From assembly GCF_000004075.3 (NCBI RefSeq), contig NC_026661.2, forward strand, positions 806,001 through 870,000: 64,000 nucleotides of DNA. The letters run 5' to 3'. This document shows, piece by piece, positions 11,957-24,083 of this stretch (the first letter of the stretch is position 1; the number at the start of each line of letters is the position of its first letter). The stretch comes from Cucumis sativus. Lineage: Eukaryota > Streptophyta > Magnoliopsida > Cucurbitales > Cucurbitaceae. The position numbers and the translations under genes are program-made. Under the pieces are notes generated by a model, which saw nothing but the letters and a program-made list of their open reading frames with translations, was not told the origin of the DNA and did no database searches.

Positions 11957-12722
11957 TTATTTACAAAATTCAGCTTTCAGAAACTCCTCTAATCGGTGGA
12001 AAATCAGTGAGAATAAGCCTGCAAGGGTATATACCATGGCCATAATGCTATTAGCCTATTTCATTGGATCATATATATTAAATAAATACAAAATATAATT
12101 AATTCCTGGCTGTTGAGTTTCTTCCTGTAACTCTTGAGAATATAATGCTAGAAAAGTTAACGGAGCCAAATCCTTAAGCCACAAAAGAGTAGGAGGTATT
12201 AAACTCACAAACCTTGCTGTGTTGTTCTCTCTACAACATAATAATTCTGGTGTAGTGTGAAAGTACTAAAAGGGGATATGTTGAGAATATTGGTAGGGTA
12301 AGCGTATACAGTAGCTAAGTGGTCTTGAATATAATTTATAAATACATTAGGGATCTTAGAGGAGAGGTCTATTTTGGTGAATCAGTCACTGATGGATTGT
12401 AGGAGAGATATAGTCCTCTCGAAAGACTATTGATATTGTAATAGTATATTGAATATGAATGTTAGATATTCTATTAAATTTACCCTCACCTATCAGCTTA
12501 AACTTTTGGGCGAATTGGTAATTTAAGATGGTAACAGAGTAGGTGGTCTAAAGGAGTCGTGTGTTCAAGCCTCTGCAATGTTATTTTCTCTCCATTTAAT
12601 ATTGATTTCCACTTGTTTGGACCATTCTTTCATAATTCAAGCCAACAAGTAAGGGGAGTGTCAAATATTCTATTAAATTTACCTTCAGTTATTAAGCTTT
12701 CGGGTGAATTGATGATTAAGAA

Positions 12723-12757
<35 letters not shown>

Positions 12758-15221
12758 GAAAGTGAAATGCATGAGTGAGTAGTACCTGCAGAAGGGTTGC
12801 TCTTCTGATGCAAGGAGCCTTTCACAAGAAGTGTTCCAGGGATCTGCTGAAAGACCTATAACAAAAAAGAAATAGTCATGATAAAAGAAAAGTTATGTGC
12901 CTAAGCATTTGCAATGGAGTCACACAACCATAAAATGGCAAGCGGAAAATACCGAAACTCGAAAACACAGATCAGTAGAGAGTTGAGTTTCTGATTTTTC
13001 CAAAGCTACACAACTGGCATCTTTGACCTCTTCACATGCTCCATTCTCAAGAATTGCTTGGCAATGATCCTCAGATGCAGTAATCTACCAAAATATTAAT
13101 TGTTAACTTGTAAGCATGAAACCATCACTTGCAACAACATAAAAGAAGCCAAGTGAACAACCATACATCTACTGTAAATGAAGAAGCGTTCAATTTACAA
13201 GAAGCTCCACCGGTGCTAAGAAAACGTTCAACTGATTGCAGTATACTCATGGCACTGACTTGTGAAAGGAGGCCCTGAGCAACAGAAACAAACCAAAACT
13301 GAGCTTATCCACAGAAAAGGCATGGTATCTCGAAAAACAAGGAAAGCCTAACATAAAATCAAAAAGCTCCAACATCGATCCACCTCAAGCATGAAAGACA
13401 AGATACTCTTGTTAGTGACATGAGGAGATATAATCTTCCGTGCTGTGGACATAAAAGACCAAGCAAGTCCCCACCGACAAGTTTGGCCTTGAACAAATTC
13501 TGTAGTCTTGACAACTGTCACTCCAACTTTCCAAAGTTTAGATATCAGGAAGCTGAGGTTTGATTTCTTCCCAATCATTGAAGTGTACCACCTGCAGATG
13601 TCAAATAAGATAAGAAGATAAGATTCCAAAAAGGTATATAGAAGAATCAGAGGCAATTTTGCAGCATTAAAGTAAGGAATACCGAAAAGTCTGCTTCAAA
13701 ACAATGCTGTCTTCAATCATACGACTGATAAATGCCCTCTCCCCACCTGGGCAGACCATCTCTTGTGGAGTTCCACCACAAGAAGTCTTTGGATTCAATC
13801 CTGCTTCATCCATACTCTCAAAAAAGGGAGGATTGCACATGCAAAAGTCAAACCTCTCACCATCTTTGACAACACCAAGAAGAATGGGAGGACCATGATA
13901 TTGCGTCTCCAAGTGGATTGCCTCCTTCGACAAGAATGAGGGCAGGGGTGGCCCTATTTCCCTACCATCCATCTCATTGAAAATCTTGCATTCACTATCG
14001 ACTGCTACACTATCATGTAATTCTGTAGAAAGATCATCTGAGGTATCATCCACCTTTCTAATTTCAATAAGTTCAGAAATATGTGGATTACTTGTAACGT
14101 TTCTTTCGGCCCACTCTAGTGCTACATCAGTCACATCTGCACCAACCCGAGTAGAACAACCGAAGACCTGGTCATTGTTAAAAATACAGATCAATGGGTA
14201 ACATAGAAATTTGAGAACAAAACCAACTATACGTAAAGGAAGTCACCTGTCCCAACGAAACTCCACCCGAGAAGAGACGCTCCAAGAAGTGGGTAAATGC
14301 AATTTGCCCCAGTTCCTATGTCAAAACCTCTTACACGACCGCAATCACTATTTTTCTTTGCAACGACATCAGATGACAAAAGATCTTCAAGCCAATGAAT
14401 ATAATTCGATCTATTAGGTACTGTCGGGCAGAGCTGTCCATCAGGAATCCACCTGAGACGTAGATATCAAATTACACTTCAATCATAAAGACATCCTAAT
14501 TTGACAAACAAAGCACCTTGATATTGCCAACAAAACCGACAAGCGCAACACAATCAAATCACTCTCAAAACATATAATTTCACAAATCAAAAGACATGAT
14601 TTGAAACAAGTAAAACTCTGACTGGTAAATGTAAAGAAAGGTGTACAGTATGGTTGGTCCTCTTCAACATAATAGCATGAATTGGGTCCTTGGGAATGTA
14701 TTGATCCCACCATTAGGATGGATATTTCGATTGCATTACATAATGAGTTACAAAGGGATAAAACCACACATTACCCTATGAAAGCCATTTTTTAAAAAAA
14801 AGAACGAACCCCATCATGAGTTCAAAATGAAAGTCCAAATTTAACTTAGCCCACATAGTTTGAAGCAGAAAAGAAGAGCAAAGAAAGAAAAAGAGCACTG
14901 CTCTCTTCTAATATGAACAGAAATTAAAACCTTCAGCTATGAGGAAGATAAAACAGTGAAACAGAAAATAGAGCAATGGAAAGCCAAAGGGGAGGAGAGA
15001 TACCAATGAAGAGCATGGTCATGAAGAAGCAAAACCCGGGTAAGTTCACGGGTGGCATTGAAGTCGGTCCAGTCGATTCTGGGTCGGGGATGAAGAGAGA
15101 CGAAAGGTTGAAACGAAGGGTAAAGAGAAGCTAAGAGAGCGAAATCTGGGGGATTTTCAGCATATTTATTTCTGGGATGGATTGTTGCCGCCTCTCTCGT
15201 CTTCCTCTTCTTTCTCGTCAT
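11957..15221 (-). CDS. FIO1: METTL16-type U6 snRNA/mRNA m6A methyltransferase (FIONA1-like)
   Basis: Eight coding exons (minus): 15221-15004, 14452-14247, 14136-13683, 13591-13384, 13274-13167, 13084-12953, 12855-12786, 12018-11957; phases join without a break to give 485 residues. It should transfer methyl from S-adenosylmethionine to adenosine N6, as METTL16/FIONA1 does on U6 snRNA and some mRNAs. Visible signs: N-terminal HPRNKYAENPPDFALLASLYP as in METTL16, the SAM-binding loop DIGTGA at 117-122, the catalytic NPPF at 243-246, and a C-terminal half (KVGVTVVKTTEFVQGQTCRW, then QQIPGTLLVKGSL and RLEEFLKAEFCK) typical of the plant proteins. The first ATG in frame, at 15221, is preferred. An acidic stretch of about 55 residues separates the SAM motif region from NPPF. 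Exons 3 and 8 were placed by homology as well as splice signals; exon 3 uses the acceptor GGTGCAG|ATGTGAC, not the nearer-looking upstream one. Confidence 0.92.
12460..12721 (+). mobile_element. Miniature LTR retrotransposon (TRIM/SMART type) in intron 7 of the METTL16-like gene
   Basis: A complete 262-bp element. The left terminal repeat 12460-12528 and right terminal repeat 12659-12721 share TGTYARATATTCTATTAAA at the start and a GGGYGAATTG-containing end. Directly after the left repeat comes TGGTAACAGAG (12529-12539), close to the initiator-tRNA-Met primer-binding site TGGTATCAGAG, and directly before the right repeat a purine tract AAGGGGAG (12651-12658). The 5-bp target duplication ATGAA flanks it at 12455-12459 and 12722-12726. 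It carries no coding frame. It lies opposite to the host gene. Confidence 0.85.
12727..12754. repeat. TA microsatellite
   Basis: About 13 TA units directly beside the right target-site duplication of the miniature LTR element, in the same intron. Probably polymorphic. Confidence 0.8.
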
Positions 15222-16182
15222 CGCCAAATTCCTCGGCCTCGGGGCTCCCTGAGTTGTTGTTCGATGCTCGCTCCCGCTGATGCTTCAATTTGCCTAAACT
15301 TTGACCATCAGTTTATTGGTAAAGCGACGAAGATCTGAATTCACTCCCAACTTAGGATAGTTTTTACGTTAAAAAACATTTCTACGCGATGCTCCCAATT
15401 TTATGCTAAATCTTATCAATTGAAGTTAACTATGGTAGATTAGAGTTTGAAATATTATTTGATGTCCACCACCTTCTCATGCATCTCATAACTTTCTTTT
15501 TTTTTTTTCTTCTTCTCTTGACTCTTGGCATGTATTTTTACATTTTTTCTAATTTTCTCTCTCAATTTTATAACAAGTTATTAACACAAGTCTATCCATC
15601 ACTTTGGTAAATGTTGAAATTGATTCATGTTATAAATTTGTTGAAATTTTCTCTATAAATTTTGTAGGTATTTAGAATTTTGATGATTTTTTCATATATA
15701 TGTATTTGGTGTATTAATCATTGATCTTCTTATTGTCATCACCATTCATCTTTTTTTAATGTAAACATAAAGTTTAAAGAATTGTGGATACTCTAATATG
15801 TAACTTGTGTGTTTGCAAATTGATTGTTAAAATATATTTATATTAGATTTTACATTTGATCTAATCAAATGGTAAAACTCATGAAACGTTTTATGTAAGC
15901 GTTCAAACTAAAATCTTGAATAGTGACTTGAAAGACATTAGTGAGTTTTTAAAGAAATTTTTTTTATAGTTATTACTTTTGTATTTAAGTAAATTAGAGA
16001 GTTGTTTGTCTCCAAAATTTACAATCACATTGAATTTGTTTAGACATGTACTTGTATTCCAAACCCCACTCTTTGAAAATTTAGAGTTTATAATCAAACT
16101 TATTCACATAATGTATATGTGCATGGATTTTCATCACAATCTTTTGTGTTGATGTTAAATATTATCGTGAATTATTTGTGAA

Positions 16183-16216
<34 letters not shown>

Positions 16217-17225
16217 TGTTGAGGAATAAAACTCAAGTTAGAGAAACTCAAATAACCTTATTTTGACCAATCCAAAATAGAAAATATATTGAAATCAAGT
16301 ATTTCTTGACTTTAAATTTTAAGTTAAATTTAAATGGATATGTCACAAGATGTTGTATCCCTTCATATGTATGTTTAAAGTTGTAGCATAAAATATGTCA
16401 TTTAGACTAAAATTTAGAGTATTTTTTAAAATAGAACAAAATGTTAAAATATCTATCAAACAATTTTTTAATAACTTCTTTGTTCATTTTCAAAAAAATT
16501 TGGAAAACAATAGTTTATATGTGGTATTTAGATTTGTTTGGACAACCCCAAATTTAAACGGTTTTTTTTTTTTATATATATATATAAATTTAGCTATTTT
16601 TGTGTACACTATCCATCTGTTTAGATTTGATGGTTTAAATTTGCGTAACTAAATCTAAATAGGTTTTTAAATCATTGTTTTGGTAAATTTTGGCTATTTT
16701 TGTAAATTGTCCATTAGATTTGGGAAGACAAATCTAAATGATTTTTTTAGATTGCTTGATCTTTAAATTTGGTTATATTTATCTATCCAATATAAAAAAT
16801 ATATATTGTACATTTGATATAAACAAAAAAAAGAAAAGGACATAGAAATAAGAAGAAAAAGACATAGAAATAAGAAACAAAACGATGAAAAGAAGAAGAA
16901 AAATCAAGAAGAAGAGAGTCAAAATTGAAAAATCATTATAAATTAGACAAAAATAGAATTCTCAAGTTTAATAGATTTTTCTTAAATTGTTCTATGAATT
17001 CTTCTATTTATAAAAATTAGCCTAAAATTTATTGGTAAATCATACATCTTATTTTAAAATATAATTTTTATATTTTTATAGTTGAAAGATTTGATTGAGA
17101 TATTTTTTGAATTTGCTTCTATTTTCACATTTTCAAATATAATTGTTTTATTTATATAAGGAATTAAATTTAATTAAAAATATATTTGTTTACTTAATTG
17201 GATCGCATTCTTTTTTACAAATAGT

Positions 17226-17305
17226 GTGGTTATTTTTATATTTTATATACGTTAGGCTTATAATGTGATTATTTTTATATTTTATATACGTTAAACTTAT
17301 ATAAT
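17226..17305. repeat. Two-copy 39-bp tandem duplication
   Basis: Copies starting at 17226 and 17265 share TTATTTTTATATTTTATATA followed by CGTTARRCTTAT; only a few differences separate them. No function is evident. Confidence 0.75.
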
Positions 17306-19009
17306 GTTAATATTATTTTTCAAATACGAGAATAAATATTTAATTTTATTTATTTGTAATGCTTATATTACAACTTATTTGATTATTGAATATTAAATTA
17401 TTTTCATGGGAATTTATCGCGAGTCTTAAAATCATATATATAAAATTCCCTCACGACAAAGTTTATGAAAATTATGTATGATCTTAGAACCGAGATAGCC
17501 CTGAGCTAAAGAACATAAACTAATATACTATGAACTATGATCTTGGGCTAAGGTTGGTTTGAGATGCCATCAAGAGAGACCGAGAAATTTTCTTGAAATA
17601 GTTTTTAAATTTGGGAATAATCTTAGGGTCGGTCAATCCATGTCTAGATTAACCCCAAGAAAAACAAAAAATTCAGTTGTCCCAAGTGCACCCACGAAAA
17701 GAGAATGGAACAATGTGTGGTAGATATTTTGACCTAAAATAAATGGAGTAAAAGAACGCCAATCTTTCTTTTGCTTAATCCATGTCCCAAACGTGTAGTT
17801 GGCATAAAATAACACACTTCACTCCTCTCAAGTTTGCATCTAAAAGTTTGACTATAATAACAATTATAATAATTTACTGTATCCCACGCAAACGATTATA
17901 ATACCTAAATTAATATAATTTTCATACTATTATAGGTCACTCCTCGCCTTAAACCTCAAACGCCTTCAAAGTATCCCCGTCATACTTGAGTAGTTTGTTT
18001 GTTTTTTTCATCTTGTATTAGTATTTTGTGTCTGCAACTCACTCACTTTTAATGTTACATATAAGTTAAAAGTTTTATATTACTATTTGTTACAAATATA
18101 GATTATACGAACAACCTTTAAAATCACTCTAATTTTAAATCGTATGATACATTATTAAATAAAACATGAGATTTCATTGTAAAGTCAATCAATAATAGAA
18201 TGAATAACTAATTTATCTTATAAAAGTTACGATACATCTTCATATTTCAAAAATACAGCATGCATCTTCTAACACATCTCAATAATATCTTATTTTTCGT
18301 AGTAATTTGATTTAAAAAAACATTTACTAAAATAAGTGAGGGAAGATAAAAGATGGAAAAACCATGTGCCCATCAACATTATTGTACTCTCTAAGTCTCA
18401 AATATTGTGGACGTTCATGAATCATGTATACCAATGGAGATCTGCCCATAACATGTATTAAGAGAGAGAGAGAGAGAGCAGGATTCCTCGTTTAGATTAG
18501 GAATGGGGAGGAAGAGATGGGAAATAAAACTTCCTTATAGGCTAAACAAATAATAAGAATTTTCATGTTTTTGCTATGTTACTTTATATTATTATATTTA
18601 ATTTTCAAATTTTATTTAAGTATTTTTTTTGGAATAGGTGTGTTTGGTAGTTGAAGTTTCAAATGACTCATCTTGGTTCTTAAGTTTTCAATCATAGGTC
18701 TAGAAGGTCCTCTTTGTTAACCTAATTGTTAAAATTTGCGGATAATTATATTATTTAAATGTTGATGTGACTTGGTCAATCAATTTCTTTTTAATTTTTA
18801 TTTAAAGGAATAAGAAAACTAGTTTGAGTTCTAAAACATTCGACGTGAACAAAACCCATGAAATCTTATATCTCAGTGTCCATTGATGCAACTATAAGAG
18901 GTGCACATGATCACAACATGTTTGCTCTTTGTTCATTACTCGTCCCCACTATGCACAAATGACTTCACATTGAATTTTTGTGGTCTATAAAAGTTAAAAT
19001 TGGCCCGGG

Positions 19010-19255
19010 ATCATTGACATAATTGAGGAGTTTAACAATATTATTGACATAATGCTTATGTAGTTGGATCTCGAGGCCATCTCGGAGCAACATTATACTG
19101 GTTGGAGATCATTGACATAATTGGAAAAATTGACAATATCATTGACATAATGTTTTTGTAGTTTGATCTCGAGGCCATCTCGGAGCAACAGTATATTGGT
19201 TGGAGATCGGAAAAATTGACAATATCATTGACATAATGTTTATGTAGTTTGATCT
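19010..19255. repeat. 98-bp tandem repeat, about 2.5 copies
   Basis: Units begin at 19010, 19108 and 19206. The first two share ATCATTGACATAATTG, GACATAATGYTTWTGTAGTT and GATCTCGAGGCCATCTCGGAG; the third lacks the first ATTGACATAATT block and breaks off after GATCTC. The spacing is exact between the copies, suggesting a recent local array or a piece of a satellite-like family. Confidence 0.85.
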
Positions 19256-20524
19256 CTCGGTGATGCACTCAACGAGAAATTGAAGGAAACTCTTTGAAGG
19301 TCAGTTTCGATGTTGCACTCAGACATGTTAGTATTGGTTTAAACTACTACTTCCAGGATTTGTTATGTTACCATTTTAAACTTTGATGTAGTCTAAAAAG
19401 AAGAAGCATTATTCATTTTCTGAAGAGGTTTTTCAACTTCGCATGCTGGAGAAGACTCGTTGAATTATTATTGTAATTTGAATGTGAATTTTCCAAAATT
19501 AGGAGCAAGATGGAAGAAGATTAACTCATTGGATTATTGAGGTTGTAATTTTATTGATATTTGAATCGTATACCTTTAAGGTTGACAAAATGTACTGATT
19601 TTTCTCTTTTGAAGATGCATTGAACAAGGGTTTTCTTTAACAATATGAAACATTTCCTGTCATATTTGAACAATTTATCAAATATGTATTCTGAAATCAT
19701 TTGCAAACTTAACATTTTAAAGTTACTCTCTTGGTGTGCTCGTGCTTTTCAATGATTTTATTCGCCATTCTTAGATGTAATAGGTAGTGGGGCTGATGTG
19801 GTAGGAGTATATTTTCGTCAATGTCTTCCTACAATAAGTCGGTCGAAGTATTAATGTGCAAATTCTGAACGGACCATATAGTCGGTTTAGTAAAGTGTTA
19901 AACCAATACATGAGTAATATAGTCGATCGATTGAGTCGATTTAACACTTGAAAATATTTTTTGGAAATTATCGATTTTAAACTTTTCGAAACCAACCTGA
20001 CCAAACCCTCTCGTTTTTCGATCTATCATGTTCACCACTATCCTCTAGTGTTTTTTTTAATGAAATAGATGCTTTGTATCGCATAAACGTAAAGTATGTC
20101 GATTAAGTTCCATGATCTACCCTGCATGTTTTTTCATTCAAATCAACCTTATAGAGTAAAATAGAGCATTTAAATCTCTTACTAGCCTAGAGTGAAAGTG
20201 AACTATTTATAACCTCTCTCTACCTCAAACATCATGTCTCCAACACATGTGCTACACAATTTCTAGAATTAGTCTTAGATAATTTATCCAATTTTTAGCC
20301 CATCTAGACATAACCAATTTTCGAATAATCTCAAGAACTTGAATTATTGATTTATCCATTGCTTGCACATAATATAGGAATTAAAGCATTTAGACATATT
20401 GTTCAGCAAAAGATCACATTTAACTTTTGTTCAAAAAGAATGCTTTAATTAGACCAATACGTCACACGTACCTATGCCGTTCAAATTATAGTACTGGTAA
20501 GTATATGCATAATCAACTTACCAA

Positions 20525-21830
20525 TTTTTGTCATAATATCATCAAACTTAGGCTTAGTAGTTCCCATTGCAGTATCCCAAAACATGTTTTTTAAAGCCAC
20601 CCACTTGAATTGCTTTTGAAACTTTTTGTATAAATGTGGCACAAAATCTATAGTCTACATTTAAGAATATGTCGTTGAAAGTTAGAACAAATACCCTAAA
20701 TAGGAATAGTATATAATTTGATAATTTGAAACAATATAATTATATCATAGTACAATGATAGACAAGATCAATAAATATATTTACATTTTGCTAGTCTGAA
20801 ACGAAAGTCAATTCCTTACTGTGAAAAGTCTCCTAAATCATTCTTGAACGATAAAAGTAAACTGTGTCCAACTGTTTTTTGTTTTTTTGCCTCCATCACA
20901 TACCACACAATGGGGTATATGCCATCATTACCATAAATTCTAACTACAATCATTGAATGTCCTTAGCATGGCTCCTTGAGATGACATGCATCCTAATCCA
21001 TGAACAAATGACATCCACCAAGAAATCCCTTTCTCTACATGCTCGAAAACATATAAAGATTTGTCTAAATATGAGGTTAGAATCCTCCACTACCCTATCA
21101 CACAAGCTATTTTAATTGTCGACCTCACATTCGATAGTCTCATCTCTTCGGCATAGTCCTATAATATCTTTTATATAATTGTTCGAAGAGGTCCCATTAA
21201 TTTTTTTTCAAAGTCTTGTTGCTTCTAGCCTTACTAGCTTGAGTACGCGAAATAGCAACTTGGGTAATCACTTTTTACCACTTTGATAAATTTTGTGAGA
21301 CTCTAGTTAGGTTGGGCAATAATCAAAAGTATTTCTCAGCCAACTATGTTGAACTCGTATTTCTATTTTGAAACATTCATTGACATGTATGTTCACTAAT
21401 TAAAGACTTAATTTGAAATATATATTATCTACCTCCACAATGCTTGCATGCAACCTCCATTTACATCTTTTCGAACACACTAAAGTGATCCCTTTTTTTT
21501 TAATCATCATTCTTCAACTTCACATTGTGAAACTTCTTAGTGCATAACTATTAAAGCATCTCTTAAAATCTTAGAATAGCAAAATTTTATACAAACCCAA
21601 AATGGAATATGATTCGTATGAGTCTCAACTCTAAACTTTGATACTCCATTCATTTTCTCACCATTAGAATTACATGGCTATTTAAAATGTCCTCTAACCC
21701 ATAGATAAACTCAACATCCTGTTCAATCTTAACTTACAAATGAAATTCCTCATCAAACAATATATGCGTCGTTCCATTACTATCATCGAACCATTCATCT
21801 TCTTCTAAGTCCTACTCAAACACATGGAAG
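20525..21830 (-). pseudogene. Decayed MuDR/MULE transposase
   Basis: Read on the minus strand with several frame changes and stops, the blocks come in MULE order. A DNA-binding segment reading CKWRLHAS lies at about 21450-21475, followed by an EHTC block and a SEHTCQ/LAEKY-like stretch near 21300-21400. A DACHLKEP block at about 20970-21010 matches the family's DGCHLKGP. Next comes GNDGIYPIVWYVMEA at about 20890-20945, and last HLYKKFQKQFKWVALKN with FWDTAMGTTKPKFDDIM at 20525-20642, the best-preserved part. The upstream acidic N-terminal part may reach 21830. Terminal inverted repeats were not found. Clearly non-functional as read. Confidence 0.8.
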
Positions 21831-22653
21831 ATACTGTGCATATCAATTCTCTCTTCCCCATTAGATTATATTGTTCATTAATATCAAAGGCTTACTCATT
21901 GGAATCATGTTCAATATACACATGCATCATCCTTTCGTCACTAAGCACATAAACCATCTCCAAAATATTATTATCAATGAATATGGGTATCATTCCAATT
22001 TGGAGAGTAAGTACCGATTTTACCATAATAATTTATTTGTTTTGAGTTGTTGTCCTATTTTAGTTTATTATTGACTTCAACTCAAAAATTGACAACATAC
22101 AAGTTTCTAAAATTTTCAGAACTATCTCTCCCCCCAATATATTCTATTATATAGATGAAAATCAATTTTGCCATTGATGTAAAATGTGAAATCAAATAAA
22201 TCTTCATCTCTGCAATAAAAAATTCCAAACATGAATATATGACTTTTCTTATTTGGTTAGAAAAGTATTATGAAATGAATCACTCTTATTTTTATCCTAA
22301 AATTAAAAAACTCAGAAATTTGATCCAATCTAAAAACAAAAATCACAAAGAGCCCTTAGAAGAATTGCTTAGGTTATTCTCACTTACCTCTAAATGGCAG
22401 GTTACTGAATGGAAGGGTAGCCGGGCCGTCCGAAAAAAAATATAAGTCGTGAGATCAATATGTTGACTATTGATCCGCTTCTACTAGTATTCGCAATCAG
22501 TTGAAGATCTCCCAGCGTTTAAGATGAAGGCTTTGGATAAAGCTTCATTGTCGATCGAATGAATAATATTTTCAAAATGTTTTTGTCATTAGATGAATTT
22601 TGCTATATTAGCTTGTGGCAATTTTATGAATAACAATGAAATATATAACCACA

Positions 22654-22784
22654 TAAATTGTAAATATAGAAAAATATATTATTGATAGACTCGTCTATGA
22701 ATCAATATTTGTAACATAGCCCATAAACTTATATGGATAGATGTGGACAAATTTTGCTATATTTATTATTTTTTAAAAAATTTA
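22654..22784. mobile_element. Foldback (MITE-like) fragment
   Basis: Contains GATAGACTCGTCTATGAATC, ATATTTGTAACATAG and CAAATTTTGCTATATTT, the same words that make up the foldback elements at 51275-51537 and 59979-60150. Only the central part is present and arms are uneven, so it is probably an eroded copy. Confidence 0.5.
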
Positions 22785-23330
22785 GGACGTGAAGGAGTAA
22801 TTTGAAACTTAAGAAAGTAAAGGGAGCTATTTAAAAGAAGAAAAAAAAAGGAGTAGTAAAAGTTATTTTTTGAATTTATTAATTTTAGTAACCTCACTAG
22901 GTTGGGTTGAGGCTTGAGGCTTGTACCATATACTTGACCAAATTACCGTATATTTTAACAAATTACCATTTGCCTTACCTTACCACCGTAAAAAGATGAT
23001 GATAATAATAATAATTAACAAAAAAAATTCGGAGAACGGAAAAGAAGATATTTTAGGAGGGAAATCCCAAAAGAACCCTTAGCCGTTAAAATTCCGTCAC
23101 GAATCCCGACGGTGAGTTGCTCCATTCCAAAGCAAAGAAGCGGAAAAGCCCTGGCCGTCAGATCTCGTCGGAAACCACCCGCCGTCGCTTAGAATCGGAC
23201 GGTCATCATCGAATAATGTGACCCCACAAAATCACAAATGGAAAAAGCGTCGTTTACGGATGACGGGGCGCTCTTCCCGTTTCCAAGCTTTTCGATTCAC
23301 AAAGTACGTTTTTTTTTTTCTTATTTATTT

Positions 23331-23352
23331 ATATATATATATATATATAAAA
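23331..23352 (+). promoter_or_regulatory. TATA-rich core promoter candidate for the cold-shock-domain gene
   Basis: A run of TA dinucleotides ending TATATAAAAC lies about 95 bases upstream of the ATG at 23445, a normal distance for a plant TATA element with a short leader. The leader between them is CT/GA-rich. Confidence 0.5.
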
Positions 23353-23444
23353 CCCCTTTTTCTCCCAAATCTAGAGAGAGAAATTTTGGTGATTAGGGTT
23401 TTTCAGTTGTTGGGTTTTCTTTGTGAAAGAAGGAGATCGAGGAA

Positions 23445-24083
23445 ATGGGTGAAAGGGTTAGTGGAAAAGTGAAGTGGTTCAGTGACCAGAAGGGTTATGG
23501 CTTCATTTCCCCCAACGATGGTGGTGAAGATCTTTTCGTTCATCAATCCTCTATCAGATCCGACGGTTTCCGGAGCCTTGGTGTTGGTGAGGATGTTGAG
23601 TTTCTGATCGAGGCTGAGTCTGATGGCCGTTCCAAGGCTGTTGATGTCACTGGCCCTGGTGAAGCTTCTGTGCAGGGAAGTCGCGGCGGAGGAGGAGGCG
23701 GCGGCGGCGCTGGTGGTGGAGGTGGTTACTCAAGTGGAGGTGGTTATGGAGGAGGCGGTGGTGGTGGAAGGGGGAGACGTGGTGGTGGTGGATATGGGTT
23801 TAACGGTGGAAGTGGTGGTGGTGGCCGAGGTGGGTACGGCGGTGGTGGAGGCGGCTATGGTGGTGGGGGTTATGGAGGTGGTGGCGGTGGTGGTGGAGGT
23901 GGTGCTTGTTTCAAGTGTGGTGAGACTGGCCATATGGCGAGGGACTGCTACCAGAGTGGATCTCAAGGCGGCGGTGGTGATAGGTACGGCGGAGGCGGCG
24001 GCGGCGGTGGTGGTGGTGGAAACTGCTATAGCTGTGGTGAATCTGGGCATTTCGCTAGAGAATGTCCAAGCAGTGGTCGTTGA
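23445..24083 (+). CDS. Cold-shock-domain glycine-rich zinc-knuckle protein (CSP/GRP2-like RNA chaperone)
   Basis: Single-exon gene of 212 residues, ATG 23445, TGA 24081-24083. The N-terminal cold shock domain (about 6-72) has RNP1 as KGYGFI (16-21) and RNP2 as LFVHQ (30-34), with the usual GKVKWF start. Then come glycine-rich stretches split by two CCHC zinc knuckles, [14 protein letters not shown] (155-168) and [14 protein letters not shown] (194-207). This is the layout of Arabidopsis CSP2/GRP2 and CSP4 (two knuckles), which melt RNA secondary structure and take part in cold acclimation, flowering and seed development; they act in nucleus and cytoplasm. CSP1 and CSP3 carry seven knuckles and are excluded. 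The long frame in another phase over the glycine region is a shadow of the GGN repeats. The 3' UTR probably ends near the AATAAA at about 24719. Confidence 0.93.
   Translation: MGERVSGKVKWFSDQKGYGFISPNDGGEDLFVHQSSIRSDGFRSLGVGEDVEFLIEAESDGRSKAVDVTGPGEASVQGSRGGGGGGGGAGGGGGYSSGGGYGGGGGGGRGRRGGGGYGFNGGSGGGGRGGYGGGGGGYGGGGYGGGGGGGGGGACFKCGETGHMARDCYQSGSQGGGGDRYGGGGGGGGGGGNCYSCGESGHFARECPSSGR

Larger units (their letters stand above)
15222..23330. other. Intergenic between the METTL16-like gene and the cold-shock-domain gene
   Basis: Apart from the METTL16-like 5' UTR/promoter (just above 15221) and the promoter of the cold-shock-domain gene (below 23330), I see no gene. The content is AT-rich DNA with a TA run at about 16184-16213, a 39-bp duplication at 17226-17305, a GA run at about 18462-18478, a 98-bp tandem repeat at 19010-19255, a MULE transposase relic at about 20525-21830 and a foldback-element fragment at about 22654-22784. 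Confidence 0.55.

Noticed and set aside
14137..14194. Upstream extension of METTL16-like exon 3 beginning with the open frame's own ATG
   Set aside because: It breaks the phase with exon 2 and adds residues not found in the family; the acceptor at 14137 joins exactly as FVGTDVTDVALEW.
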